A stretch of 48,788 nucleotides of DNA from Chitinophagales bacterium. GTDB taxonomy: Bacteria; Bacteroidota; Bacteroidia; Chitinophagales; JADIYW01. The stretch covers positions 1 to 48,788 of the forward strand of contig JAMLHJ010000016.1 of assembly GCA_023957245.1 (NCBI GenBank), written 5' to 3'. The stretch's first letter is position 1, and each line of letters opens with the position of its first letter. The position numbers were made by a program, and so were the translations under genes. Under the pieces are notes generated by a model that saw only the letters and a program-made list of their open reading frames with translations, searched no databases and was not told where the DNA came from. Of the stretch, positions 8,813 through 16,803 are shown piece by piece.

Positions 8813-9061
8813 TTTCAAACAACTTAGAAAAAAAACTTTGTCATTCTAAAGAATCTATCATTATTCAAGTTTCAAATTTCAGAAAATGACTAATTCAAGT
8901 CTGATATTTACACCTTAGAAATATAGACAAACATAACATCAGTTAATTCAATGTCGTTTAATTATGTATTTTAATGTATTTTGAGATACTTATCAGCAAG
9001 CCAAGAAAATCGTCCTTGCGAGGAACGAAGCAATCTATATAACACTTCAATATTTCCTCTT

Positions 9062-9089
9062 CATACTTTTCTTTAGAAGAAAAAGTATG
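9062..9089. repeat. hairpin repeat
   Basis: CATACTTTTCTT (9062-9073) pairs with AAGAAAAAGTATG (9077-9089), the right arm carrying one extra base, around a loop of three bases. It sits immediately left of the large palindrome at 9100-9228. Confidence 0.75.
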
Positions 9090-9099
9090 CAAAAGAATC

Positions 9100-9228
9100 G
9101 CACCAGATTTTTCGCTGACCCACTAAATACTTGAAAGCTATTTCTTCAAAACTCGACTTCGTCTCAAACAGTTGAAGAAATTACGCTTTCTTCGTATAGT
9201 GGGTACCCAGCATCAAAATCTATGGTGC
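9100..9228. repeat. long imperfect palindrome, about 50-57 bases per arm
   Basis: The left arm (9100-9149) and right arm (9172-9228) are complementary in ordered blocks: GCACCA, GATTTT, CCCACTA, GAAAGC and TTTCTTCAA, against their complements. Small bulges separate the blocks and a 22-base loop lies between the arms. RNA from either strand would fold into one extended rod. No reading frame spans it. Confidence 0.8.
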
Positions 9229-9533
9229 AGGACGCATGCGCAACGTGTAATTCTATCTAAATAACTTCCCTGAATTCATTTCAGGGTCGCCTCTTTGGCT
9301 ACATTGTTCTGTAGATGCTTCTTCGAAAGCTCAGCATGAAAATACCGCTGTCCTTTCTGAAAGAATCTCATAGCGAAGTAATATTATTTATAGATGCTTG
9401 CAGCATGATTTTACTATAAAAAATGACCTATTTCGTGTCATTCTATAAGCATCTAAGCCAAACAACTTCTTAACTAAATGACATTGTCAGTTAATTTATA
9501 AGTGAAATGCATGGTTTAAAGGTTCAATAATCG

Positions 9534-9541
9534 TAATTTTG
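9534..9541 (+). promoter_or_regulatory. -7 promoter element of the DUF1573 lipoprotein operon
   Basis: TAATTTTG matches TAnnTTTG and ends 18 bases before the ATG at 9560. It is the obvious promoter position for the lipoprotein-ruvX-def group. The -33 region is weak. Confidence 0.6.
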
Positions 9542-9559
9542 CAGTTTAAAATATCTTTT

Positions 9560-10075
9560 ATGAAAATCAAATATGCTTCATTATTCCTTTTGGCTATTAT
9601 CGGTTGGACTTCTTGTCAACAAGATGAAAAATTGAGCCAGAAAGCTGATATTATTAAACAAGTTACAGGTGAAGATATTGAAGACGTTATTAAAGACGCA
9701 CAAGGAAATGAATACAATCTAGTTCAAGGTGTTGAGAATGCACAAGATACTACACCAAAAACAAGAATTACATATACAGAGCCTAAAATAGATTTGGGAG
9801 AAGTAGAAGAAGGCACTAAAGTCAAACATGCTTTTGAATTTAAAAACACAGGAAATCTACCTTTAATTATTCAATCAGCTCACGGTAGCTGCGGATGTAC
9901 TGTTGCTGATTATCCAAAAGAAGCCATTGCTCCTGGTGAGAAAGGAAAAATAGCTATAGAATTTGACTCTGAAGGTCGTACTGGTTCAAATACTAAGACG
10001 GTAACTGTCCTAGCCAATACAAATCCTAGTTCTACTGAACTATCTTTTTCTGTAAAAGTCAATCCTAAAAAATAA
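9560..10075 (+). CDS. DUF1573-domain lipoprotein
   Basis: The start chosen is the ATG at 9560, which gives 171 residues. An upstream in-frame TTG at 9539 would overlap the -7 element. The N terminus is a lipoprotein signal peptide ending in a GWTSC lipobox, so the protein should be lipid-anchored. The C-terminal half (about 80-170) is a DUF1573 immunoglobulin-like domain, with ITYTEPKIDLGEVEEGTKV, FEFKNTGNLPL, the hallmark GSCGCT, and IAPGEKGKIAIEFDS. Proteins of this kind are abundant in Bacteroidota but have no agreed function. It leads a likely operon with ruvX 14 bases downstream. Confidence 0.88.
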   Translation: MKIKYASLFLLAIIGWTSCQQDEKLSQKADIIKQVTGEDIEDVIKDAQGNEYNLVQGVENAQDTTPKTRITYTEPKIDLGEVEEGTKVKHAFEFKNTGNLPLIIQSAHGSCGCTVADYPKEAIAPGEKGKIAIEFDSEGRTGSNTKTVTVLANTNPSSTELSFSVKVNPKK

Positions 10076-10089
10076 ATCTATTCCTCTCA

Positions 10090-10503
10090 ATGGGTAAGAT
10101 ATTGGCAATAGATTATGGCAAAAAGCGCACAGGGTTAGCCCTAAGTGATGAGATGAAAATCTTTGCTTTTGGACATAGTACTGTTGACACTACAATATTG
10201 CAAACTACATTAAAATCCTTAGTCGTCAAAGAAAATATTTCTACTATCGTTTTAGGTGAACCCAAACGATTAAATAATGAAATCAGTGAAACGACAGAAA
10301 TGGTTTATCGGTTTAAAAAAGAACTAGAAAGTTGGTTTCCAGAAATGCCCATTGTTTTAGTAGATGAAAGATACACTAGTAAGATGGCTCAACAAAGTAT
10401 CATACAAAGTGGATTAAAAAAGAAAGACAGACAAAATAAAGCACTTGTCGATACTGTCAGTGCTACGATATTATTACAAAATTACTTAGAACAAATATCA
10501 TGA
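10090..10503 (+). CDS. ruvX: Holliday junction resolvase-like RuvX/YqgF
   Basis: The 137 residues form the standard short YqgF/RuvX RNase H-like fold. It opens with ILAIDYGKKRTGLALSD, which carries the first catalytic Asp. It continues with an IVLGEPKRL strand, a VDERYTSKMAQ segment and a final DTVSATILLQNYL helix carrying the last acidic residue. Members process pre-16S rRNA 5' ends and have been proposed as resolvases. The stop overlaps the start of def by 4 bases, so the two are translationally coupled. Confidence 0.93.
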   Translation: MGKILAIDYGKKRTGLALSDEMKIFAFGHSTVDTTILQTTLKSLVVKENISTIVLGEPKRLNNEISETTEMVYRFKKELESWFPEMPIVLVDERYTSKMAQQSIIQSGLKKKDRQNKALVDTVSATILLQNYLEQIS

Positions 10504-11060
10504 TTTTACCAATAGTAGCCTATGGCGATAATGTATTGAAGAGAAAAGGGAAAGAAATTGACTCTGACTATACCAATTTGAAAGAATTGATTGGTAACAT
10601 GTATGAAACCATGTACAAAGCTAGTGGAATTGGTCTAGCAGCACCACAGATAGGCTTATCCATTCGATTGTTCATTGTGGATTCAGTCCAAATGGAATCT
10701 AAAGAAGACCCTAAATTTAAAGGAATAAAAAAGGTCTTTATCAATCCAACAATCACACATGAAACAGGTGAAGAATGGAAATATGAAGAAGGTTGTTTAA
10801 GTATTCCCGGTGTGCGTGGTGATGTGTATAGAAAAGCTGTACTCAAAATTAAATATCAAGACGAAAACTTCGAGTGGAAAGAAGAATCTTATGATGACAT
10901 TAATGCACGTGTTATTCAGCATGAGTATGATCATATTGAAGGTATCTTATTTACAGAGAAATTAGCACCACTCAAAAGACAAATGATTCAAAAGAAACTA
11001 CAGAAAATCATGAAAGGCGACGTAAGTGTCAACTACAAAATGAAGTTTTCTAATAGCTAG
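10500..11060 (+). CDS. def: peptide deformylase
   Basis: All three deformylase motifs are present in 186 residues: GIGLAAPQ (43-50), EGCLSIP (97-103) and HEYDH (141-145). Cys99, His141 and His145 bind the metal and Glu142 is catalytic. The enzyme removes the formyl group from nascent proteins at the ribosome. The gene starts inside the ruvX stop and ends 70 bases before the convergent norF stop. Confidence 0.97.
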   Translation: MILPIVAYGDNVLKRKGKEIDSDYTNLKELIGNMYETMYKASGIGLAAPQIGLSIRLFIVDSVQMESKEDPKFKGIKKVFINPTITHETGEEWKYEEGCLSIPGVRGDVYRKAVLKIKYQDENFEWKEESYDDINARVIQHEYDHIEGILFTEKLAPLKRQMIQKKLQKIMKGDVSVNYKMKFSNS

Positions 11061-11095
11061 TCTTCAAACTATAATCATCTATTTTCTTACTTGAA

Positions 11096-11118
11096 CCTAT
11101 ACTAAAATATTAGATAGG
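11096..11118. terminator. weak hairpin between convergent def and norF
   Basis: CCTAT (11096-11100) plus CTAA (11102-11105) pairs with TTAG (11110-11113) plus ATAGG (11114-11118), with one bulged base. Neither strand has a T run after it, so a bidirectional terminator role is only suggested by position. Confidence 0.3.
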
Positions 11119-11130
11119 AAGTAGTCTATA

Positions 11131-11370
11131 TCATAATAGCACGATAAAAACTGTTCCTATCAAAGTACTATAAATTACGAATAGCACCTGCCAAAATCGG
11201 TGTGCAGCTTTTAATTCCAAGAATTGAAATCCTACAAGCAAAAATTTTATCAATGCAGAAATAACGATAATTGCTACTCCTATTTTAGACAAATGCAGGT
11301 GCGAAATAGTAGCAGACAATATGGTTAATATTATCAGTACTACAAAAGTATATAATAGCGAATTTTTCAT
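11131..11370 (-). CDS. norF: NorF-like small membrane subunit (cytochrome oxidase subunit IV type)
   Basis: This 79-residue protein has three hydrophobic helices (about 5-20, 27-48 and 58-78). It resembles the short subunit-IV-like proteins found beside NorE. It is the last gene of the nitric oxide reductase operon and follows norE by 3 bases. The family is so short that the name rests mainly on position. Its homologues are thought to help assembly or stability of the reductase rather than catalysis. Confidence 0.75.
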   Translation of the reverse strand: MKNSLLYTFVVLIILTILSATISHLHLSKIGVAIIVISALIKFLLVGFQFLELKAAHRFWQVLFVIYSTLIGTVFIVLL

Positions 11371-11373
11371 CTT

Positions 11374-11949
11374 TTAAAATAAGAAATAGAGTAAAGGAAA
11401 TAATAACAACCAAATCAAATCACACATGTGCCAAAAGGCTACTCCTGCCTCAATATCTTCTAAAGAAGCACCTTCCTGCTTTTTGACTATTGTATTTCTA
11501 ATAAAAAACAATATCACCACTCCTACCAACACATGAATCCAATGGAATCCTGTCAAGAGCCAATAATTCATATAGAAAGGGCTGTAACTCATATCCAAAC
11601 CACCTTCAATTTTTTGTTGGTATTCCAATAATTTAAGTAGCAAAAAGCCAATTCCAGTAATAATTGACCAGAAGAGATATTTCGAAGATTTATCAAAATG
11701 ATTCTTTTTAAACTCTTGGACACCTAAAGCGGCAAAAAAACCTCCACTCAATAGAAAAACAGTATTGATAGTTCCCAATAATTTATTCAGCATTAGGCTG
11801 TCGTTGTGATAATTCACTCTATCCAAAGAACCATAATATGCCAAAGCTGCCATAGCCATTCCAAAAGTGGCCAATTCCAGATAAATAATAATCCACATCA
11901 GGACACCTCCCGGCGGATAAGCGATATTTTTATTTTGATTTTCAGACAT
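11374..11949 (-). CDS. norE: NorE-like subunit (heme-copper oxidase subunit III family)
   Basis: The 191 residues carry about five membrane helices and the subunit III signature near the C terminus (TGFHWIHVLVGVVILFF, then GVAFWHMCDLIWLLLFPLLY). Subunit III proteins linked to norCB are called NorE. They are accessory to nitric oxide reduction and have no redox centre. The gene lies 3 bases from both neighbours, norD upstream and norF downstream. Confidence 0.85.
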   Translation of the reverse strand: MSENQNKNIAYPPGGVLMWIIIYLELATFGMAMAALAYYGSLDRVNYHNDSLMLNKLLGTINTVFLLSGGFFAALGVQEFKKNHFDKSSKYLFWSIITGIGFLLLKLLEYQQKIEGGLDMSYSPFYMNYWLLTGFHWIHVLVGVVILFFIRNTIVKKQEGASLEDIEAGVAFWHMCDLIWLLLFPLLYFLF

Positions 11950-11952
11950 TTA

Positions 11953-13710
11953 TTAATGTTTAATTTTATCATATAATTTTGTCAATGATTGTAGCAAAGA
12001 CTCTGTAGATGGCAATATTTGATAATGATTTGGACCAAACATTTGAGGCAAATAATACTTGGCTTGAGATTCTATTGCAAGTGCATAAGAATTGATTTGG
12101 CGATTATTTAATTCTCGTAAGGCTTGTTTGACATCATGCAATCCATGTTGCCCTTCATACTTATCATAATCATTTGGCTTTCCATCTGATAACAAGATGA
12201 TCCATTTGTTTCGAGCAGAAACCCTATCTAATCTTGCACCAGCATGACGCAAAGCAGCTCCTATCCTAGTATATCCACTCGGTTCAACTGCACCTATCTT
12301 CATCATAGCTAAATTCCAATCTTCACTAAATTCTTTCATTGTGAGGTATGTAGTATGATGGCGAGTTTTGGAACAAAATCCATCTATAGCAAATTCAATA
12401 TTATACTCATTCAAAATCTCTCCAAACAATATTGACACTTCTTTCTCCACATCAATCACTCTCCTACCAGCAGCATAACCATCACTAGAAAGACTGAGGT
12501 CTAAAAGCAATAAAATGGATATATCCTTATCTTTTTTACGTTGAGTAATATATACTCTTTCATCAGGAGACACTTTTGATTGAACATCCACCAACATATC
12601 AGTTAAGGCATCCAAATCAAAAAAATCACCTTGAATCTGTCGCTTTACCTGTGTTTGTCGATTATTGACATTTGCCAACATCTTACGAAGGTGATTTAGG
12701 GTTGTTTTATATTGACTAATTGTATTTTTATAGTAAGTAACATTAGTTTTGATTTGTGTTTTGGGATAAATCTTACAAAAGTCAATGAGGTATTTATTCT
12801 TCTTAAAATCCCATTCATCATACTTCAAATGAAATCCTTTGTCATCAATTTCGGCACTTTCAGCAATTGAAGTATTTTCTACAAAATCAGCTTGATATAC
12901 GGAGTGCACAGTATCATCTACTCTGACAGTATATTTCATATTCATTTCTTCCAATGCATCTTGGTGATCTTCCAAGTCATCTTTCCCATCAAAATCTCTC
13001 CAATTTCCATTAAACTCTTCAGCGGATTCGATTTTTTCAAAATTATGCAACATGACATAATCTTCCTGTTGCTTCTTATCGATGATTAAAGATTCTATTT
13101 CCTCGACAGCTCTAGCATTTAAAGTGGTTTTTGCCTCTACTTTATTTTGAACTCTTTTTGTCTGGTCATCAAAATTTTTAAGACTATCTAATTGTTCTTG
13201 AGAAGAATTTTTCATCCATTTTCCGTACAACCAACTGACTTCCCAAGCATGCGTTTTCTTATCTTTTGGCAATTGAAGTAATAAACAATCATACCAATCC
13301 TGCATTTGTGGATAATCTTCAAACAAAATTTTCAATACTTCAGGTGCTGTATCAATTGCTTTTTGATAATAATCTACGCCTTGATCTTCAAATTGCCCAT
13401 TCAGATTCAATTGTTTCTGAACACTTAAATAAAATACTCGAAAAACATAGTATTGAAAATTCTCTTCTTTGGTACTAAAAAGAAAACATTCCACTGGTAG
13501 AAAAAAATTATCATCTTTATAACCACCTTCCTTTTCTGCTGGATAAATCTCAATAGGACTTGCACATAAAGCTCTAGCTATCAAGGTCAAACGAGGTTTT
13601 ATATCATTTAAAACCACTTTTCTCTCAATTACTTCAGTATTATTCTGCCGTCTCCATTTTAGAAATTTGACTACTTTAGAGAATAATATTTCATCTAATT
13701 CCAATTCCAT
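11953..13710 (-). CDS. norD: NorD, von Willebrand A-domain activation protein of nitric oxide reductase
   Basis: The protein has 585 residues. The N-terminal two thirds are helical, acidic and poorly conserved. The C-terminal VWA domain (about 385-580) has a MIDAS motif (LLLLDLSLSSDGY, giving DxSxS), a threonine in a SGYTRIGAALRHA segment, and an ILLSDGKPNDYD strand. NorD works with the NorQ AAA+ ATPase to mature the catalytic NorB subunit, probably by helping insert the non-heme iron. It starts 12 bases after the norQ stop. Confidence 0.9.
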   Translation of the reverse strand: MELELDEILFSKVVKFLKWRRQNNTEVIERKVVLNDIKPRLTLIARALCASPIEIYPAEKEGGYKDDNFFLPVECFLFSTKEENFQYYVFRVFYLSVQKQLNLNGQFEDQGVDYYQKAIDTAPEVLKILFEDYPQMQDWYDCLLLQLPKDKKTHAWEVSWLYGKWMKNSSQEQLDSLKNFDDQTKRVQNKVEAKTTLNARAVEEIESLIIDKKQQEDYVMLHNFEKIESAEEFNGNWRDFDGKDDLEDHQDALEEMNMKYTVRVDDTVHSVYQADFVENTSIAESAEIDDKGFHLKYDEWDFKKNKYLIDFCKIYPKTQIKTNVTYYKNTISQYKTTLNHLRKMLANVNNRQTQVKRQIQGDFFDLDALTDMLVDVQSKVSPDERVYITQRKKDKDISILLLLDLSLSSDGYAAGRRVIDVEKEVSILFGEILNEYNIEFAIDGFCSKTRHHTTYLTMKEFSEDWNLAMMKIGAVEPSGYTRIGAALRHAGARLDRVSARNKWIILLSDGKPNDYDKYEGQHGLHDVKQALRELNNRQINSYALAIESQAKYYLPQMFGPNHYQILPSTESLLQSLTKLYDKIKH

Positions 13711-13722
13711 AATTACAATCTA

Positions 13723-14508
13723 CTATATCATCAAATCACACAAATCCTTAAGAGCTTGTAGTGTTTCTTCTTCATCAGTCAATGGCTCGACTATTGCAAC
13801 ATGAACTGAAAGCCTTTTAGGCAATCCATTATAAATTAATTTTGCAGCATCTACCAATAAACGAGTCGATACTGTTTCAGTCAGACCCAATTCTGTAAGA
13901 TTTCTAATCTTGGATGCAATATTGACTAGCTTTTTGGCTATATCTTTATCTATTCCAGTCTCTTCAACCAATATTTCTATCTCATCATTAGCTTTGGGAT
14001 AATTAAATGAAAGAGAAACAAATCTTTGCCTTGTTGAAGGTTTCAATTCTTTAAATCCTTTTTGGTATCCTGGATTAAAAGAAGCTATCAATAAAAAGTC
14101 TGGATGAGCAGTAATTGTTTCACCTAATTTGTCAATAAACAATTCTCTCCTGTGGTCTGTCAAAGAGTGTATCGCCACAATCACATCTGGGCGTGCTTCA
14201 GCAATCTCATCTAAGTATAGGACATAACCGTTCTTTACTGCAATCGATAGTGGACCATCTATCCATATTGATTCTGCACCTTTAATGATATATCTACCGA
14301 TCAAATCCGTTGAAGAAGTTTCTTCGTTACAATTGACTGTAATTAATTTACGGTTCAATTCATTGGCCATATACTCAACAAATCGAGTTTTACCAGTACC
14401 AGTAGGACCTTTAATCAATAATGGCAATTTAAGGTCTGCAACATGTTGAAACACTTGCAGTTCCGAACCAATTGGTTTATAATAAATATTTTTTTCTACT
14501 GTCAACAT
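13723..14508 (-). CDS. norQ: NorQ, MoxR/CbbQ-type AAA+ ATPase
   Basis: I chose the ATG at 14508 (261 residues). The protein then begins MLTVEKNIYYKPIGSEL, matching the usual NorQ N terminus. The longer frame from 14544 would run into a terminator hairpin. Motifs are Walker A GPTGTGKTR, Walker B YVLYLDEIAEARPDV, and a sensor region LLIASFNPGYQKG followed by KELKPSTRQRFVSL. CbbQ/NorQ ATPases pair with VWA partners, here NorD, to activate metalloenzymes. The gene is separated from norB by a terminator-like hairpin, so it may be expressed at a lower level than norCB. Confidence 0.92.
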   Translation of the reverse strand: MLTVEKNIYYKPIGSELQVFQHVADLKLPLLIKGPTGTGKTRFVEYMANELNRKLITVNCNEETSSTDLIGRYIIKGAESIWIDGPLSIAVKNGYVLYLDEIAEARPDVIVAIHSLTDHRRELFIDKLGETITAHPDFLLIASFNPGYQKGFKELKPSTRQRFVSLSFNYPKANDEIEILVEETGIDKDIAKKLVNIASKIRNLTELGLTETVSTRLLVDAAKLIYNGLPKRLSVHVAIVEPLTDEEETLQALKDLCDLMI

Positions 14509-14523
14509 TTTTATTTTTTTAGT

Positions 14524-14568
14524 TAAAAAAAGGGAAAGGTGCATAATCGTATCTACACAACCTTTCCC
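14524..14568 (-). terminator. terminator-like hairpin between norB and norQ
   Basis: On the minus strand GGGAAAGGT (14568-14560) and ACCTTTCCC (14540-14532) form a perfect 9-pair stem with a 19-base loop. Seven T residues follow directly (14531-14525). It starts 24 bases after the norB stop and ends 16 bases before the norQ start. It has all features of an intrinsic terminator inside the operon. Confidence 0.8.
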
Positions 14569-14592
14569 ATCTGAACCAATTACAAACTTATT

Positions 14593-15924
14593 TTACGCTT
14601 CTAAAGCTTCATCAGTAGGTTTTCCATATTTTAAAAACTCTACGATATACATTAATATTCCTGAAGTGAACATAGTCGCACATAAAATCAATACAACAAA
14701 GTGAATACTGATTTCATTCTGAACGTCCATAAAATCTAATTTCATTTTACGCTCTAAATATACCTGAGCTACACCAGCTACACCAAAGGCTACTGTCATA
14801 CCCAACATTCCTATATTTGACAACCAAAATGCCAAGTGCCCAGCTGAATTATTATATCTTTTTCTTCCTGTCATATTAGGAATAGCATAACTAATAATTG
14901 CTAATACTATCATCGCATAAGCTCCCCAGAACGCATAGTGTCCATGCATAGCAGTCACTAAAGTACCGTGAGTATAAATATTAGTTTGAGGCAGAGTATG
15001 TGCAAATCCTAGCAAACCAGCACCAATAAATGAAACTATTGACGAACCAATTGTCCAAAATAAAGCAATTTTATTAGGGTGAGATTTTTCACCTTTTCTA
15101 TACATATACATTGCAAACAACGCCATAGCTAAGAAAGCCAATGGTTCAAGAGCAGAGAAGATACCTCCTACAATCAACCATATTTTATTGACTCCGATAT
15201 AATAGTAGTGGTGACCAGTACCTAATATTCCTGAAAGGAATGTCAAACCAACAATTACATACAACCATTTTTCAATGACTTCACGATCAACCCCAGTCAA
15301 TTTTATCAAAAGATAAGCTAAGATACCTCCCATGATTAATTCCCATACACCTTCTACCCAAAGATGAACTACCCACCAACGGAAGAATGAGTCAGTCACT
15401 TGGCTATCAAACCATATCATACCAGGAAGATATAGCAAGGCAGCAAACAATAAGCCCATTGTCAATACGAGAGCAGTTGTTGTCCGTCGTTTACCAGTAA
15501 ACAAAGTAGCTAAAATTAATCCTAAGAAGAGCAAGACATTGACGACCACTAAGTAGTCCAATTCCCGTGGAATCTCTAAAAATTTCCTTCCTTCCCAATG
15601 ATTAAAATGATATCCTACTACAGCTATCACCCCCACAACTGCAAGGGAAATCAATTGAACATAAGCCAATTTCACACTGACAAGCTCTCTTTGAGCTTCT
15701 TCTGGAATGATATAATATGCAGCACCCATAAAACCTGCTAGCAACCAAACTACCAACAAATTGGTGTGTACAGCACGTGCAGTATTAAATGGAATAAATT
15801 CATGTAAACCATCCATCCCAATACGGGCAAAGCCCATAATAAATCCATAGGTCAATTGCAATACGAGCAGAAGCATACATAATGCAAAGAACCAATAAGC
15901 AACTTTTTGCGATTTATATTTCAT
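14593..15924 (-). CDS. norB: nitric oxide reductase catalytic subunit NorB (cNOR)
   Basis: This 443-residue, 12-helix heme-copper-oxidase relative matches cytochrome-c-type NorB. Residue positions run 20 behind the Pseudomonas enzyme. His53 and His329 fit as heme b ligands, His327 as the heme b3 ligand, and His187, His238 and His239 as non-heme iron ligands. Glu191 and Glu195 fit as the conserved glutamates. It reduces nitric oxide to nitrous oxide at the inner membrane with electrons from NorC. The length suits the short cNOR form rather than the fused quinol-dependent qNOR. It follows norC by 23 bases. Confidence 0.96.
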   Translation of the reverse strand: MKYKSQKVAYWFFALCMLLLVLQLTYGFIMGFARIGMDGLHEFIPFNTARAVHTNLLVVWLLAGFMGAAYYIIPEEAQRELVSVKLAYVQLISLAVVGVIAVVGYHFNHWEGRKFLEIPRELDYLVVVNVLLFLGLILATLFTGKRRTTTALVLTMGLLFAALLYLPGMIWFDSQVTDSFFRWWVVHLWVEGVWELIMGGILAYLLIKLTGVDREVIEKWLYVIVGLTFLSGILGTGHHYYYIGVNKIWLIVGGIFSALEPLAFLAMALFAMYMYRKGEKSHPNKIALFWTIGSSIVSFIGAGLLGFAHTLPQTNIYTHGTLVTAMHGHYAFWGAYAMIVLAIISYAIPNMTGRKRYNNSAGHLAFWLSNIGMLGMTVAFGVAGVAQVYLERKMKLDFMDVQNEISIHFVVLILCATMFTSGILMYIVEFLKYGKPTDEALEA

Positions 15925-15947
15925 AACTATAATTTTTAAAGTGGTGA

Positions 15948-16376
15948 TTAATCTTTTGCTAATGGAGAAACAACTCTATCAAATCCATTTAAGTCAATCT
16001 CGCCTACCCATTTTAAGAAAGCAATCATGGCTTCAGTGTCTTCATCATTCATCTCATACTTGACCATTTTACGACCTTTGGGTCCCCATGGAATTGGAGA
16101 TTGAAGGACGGCTTTCACATATCCTTCTCCTCTTCTTTCAATTACTTTTGTCAATTCAGGTGCATAATAACCTCCTTCTCCCATCAAGGTATGGCAACCC
16201 ATGCAGTTATTAGCCTCCCAAATGGCCTTGCCCTTAATGGCTTTTGCATCCAACTTCTTAATGTTGGTTTGATCATTCTTAGGTTGGAAAGAGTAAACAG
16301 TCAGCCCGATAAAAGCCAAAAAGGTCACCAGAGTTCCACCTAAGAAAAATGTTCTTGCTTGTGATTTAGATAACAT
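15948..16376 (-). CDS. norC: nitric oxide reductase cytochrome c subunit NorC
   Basis: The 142 residues start with one membrane anchor (about 9-29). A monoheme cytochrome c domain follows, with heme-binding CMGCH (58-62), and the region GRKMVKYEMN supplies the probable axial methionine (Met104). NorC passes electrons from periplasmic donors to NorB. It is the first gene of norCBQDEF. A TAnnTTTG promoter element and a Crp/Fnr-like site lie upstream. Confidence 0.95.
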   Translation of the reverse strand: MLSKSQARTFFLGGTLVTFLAFIGLTVYSFQPKNDQTNIKKLDAKAIKGKAIWEANNCMGCHTLMGEGGYYAPELTKVIERRGEGYVKAVLQSPIPWGPKGRKMVKYEMNDEDTEAMIAFLKWVGEIDLNGFDRVVSPLAKD

Positions 16377-16433
16377 AGTTTCAAGTTTTAAGTGATTTGG
16401 TTTAAAATAGGAGTTTCAAGTCCTAATTAGAAA

Positions 16434-16441
16434 CAAAGATA
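16434..16441 (-). promoter_or_regulatory. -7 promoter element of norC
   Basis: Minus-strand TATCTTTG fits TAnnTTTG, 57 bases before the norC start. The position expected for -33 (about 16462-16465) reads TTAA instead of TTTG, and it coincides with the edge of a Crp/Fnr-like site. This suggests an activator-dependent promoter. Confidence 0.6.
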
Positions 16442-16463
16442 TCATTAGCACATTTTAACATTT

Positions 16464-16479
16464 AATGACTAAAATCACA
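16464..16479 (-). promoter_or_regulatory. Crp/Fnr-type activator site ahead of norC
   Basis: The bases AATGACTAAAATCACA have the TGA-N6-TCA layout of Crp/Fnr-family sites. One half (TCACA) is perfect for the Crp consensus. If transcription starts about 5 bases after the -7 element, the site is centred near -42, the classic class II activator position. An NO- or oxygen-responsive Crp/Fnr regulator is the natural candidate for nor genes, but none is encoded here. Confidence 0.5.
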
Positions 16480-16803
16480 CCCATTTTTGAAGGTATGGAA
16501 TAATATTTTAGTCATATTCGAAAACCTCAGCTTCAATCAATGCAATAAATTGATTATCAATTAGTTAAAATAAATAATAGTTTAAAATAGCTTTATTTTC
16601 ATGTAAGCTAAATCACAAACTACAGCTTATCTATAATCATTCTAAAATAGAAATCTGATAAATTAATTTTAGCTTAACATACTTCATTATGGCTAAAAAA
16701 CAGCCTTAGAAAAAAGGATCACAATACTAGCATTGATGATGAATATTGACTCAAAAATCCATAAGTACTTATATCACATCCAATAAATGGTATTTAGGAA
16801 AAA

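Larger units (their letters stand above)
8813..9533. other. gene-free spacer with several palindromic repeat words
   Basis: About 720 bases without a credible reading frame. The left third is plain AT-rich sequence. A TTGCGAGGAACGAAGCAATC word at 9017-9036 resembles a dispersed repeat I know from many bacterial genomes. It is followed by a hairpin at 9062-9089, a very long imperfect palindrome at 9100-9228, and a CCCTGAA/TTCAGGG hairpin (9268-9286). The base composition is less AT-rich than the neighbouring spacers. Confidence 0.65.
16377..16803. other. 427-base regulatory spacer between the RluD-family gene and norC
   Basis: No gene is seen. For norC on the minus strand it holds a -7 element (16434-16441), a Crp/Fnr-like site (16464-16479) and an 11-base inverted repeat (16465-16475 with 16505-16515). 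Further away is the palindrome AATTGATTATCAATT (16548-16562). A short GGCT...AGCC hairpin near 16690 is the only candidate terminator for the gene ending at 16804, and it is weak. Confidence 0.6.

Noticed and set aside
14509..14544. Upstream start for norQ (MHLSLFLTKK...)
   Set aside because: It overlaps the terminator-like hairpin and T run. The ATG at 14508 gives the normal NorQ N terminus.
11131..16376. Cytochrome oxidase operon instead of nitric oxide reductase
   Set aside because: NorB has the non-heme-iron histidines and glutamates at cNOR spacing and lacks a CuB Tyr-His motif. NorC, NorQ and NorD are alongside.
16548..16562. Canonical FNR box
   Set aside because: The half-sites are right but the spacing is one base instead of four, so it is listed only as an unexplained palindrome.
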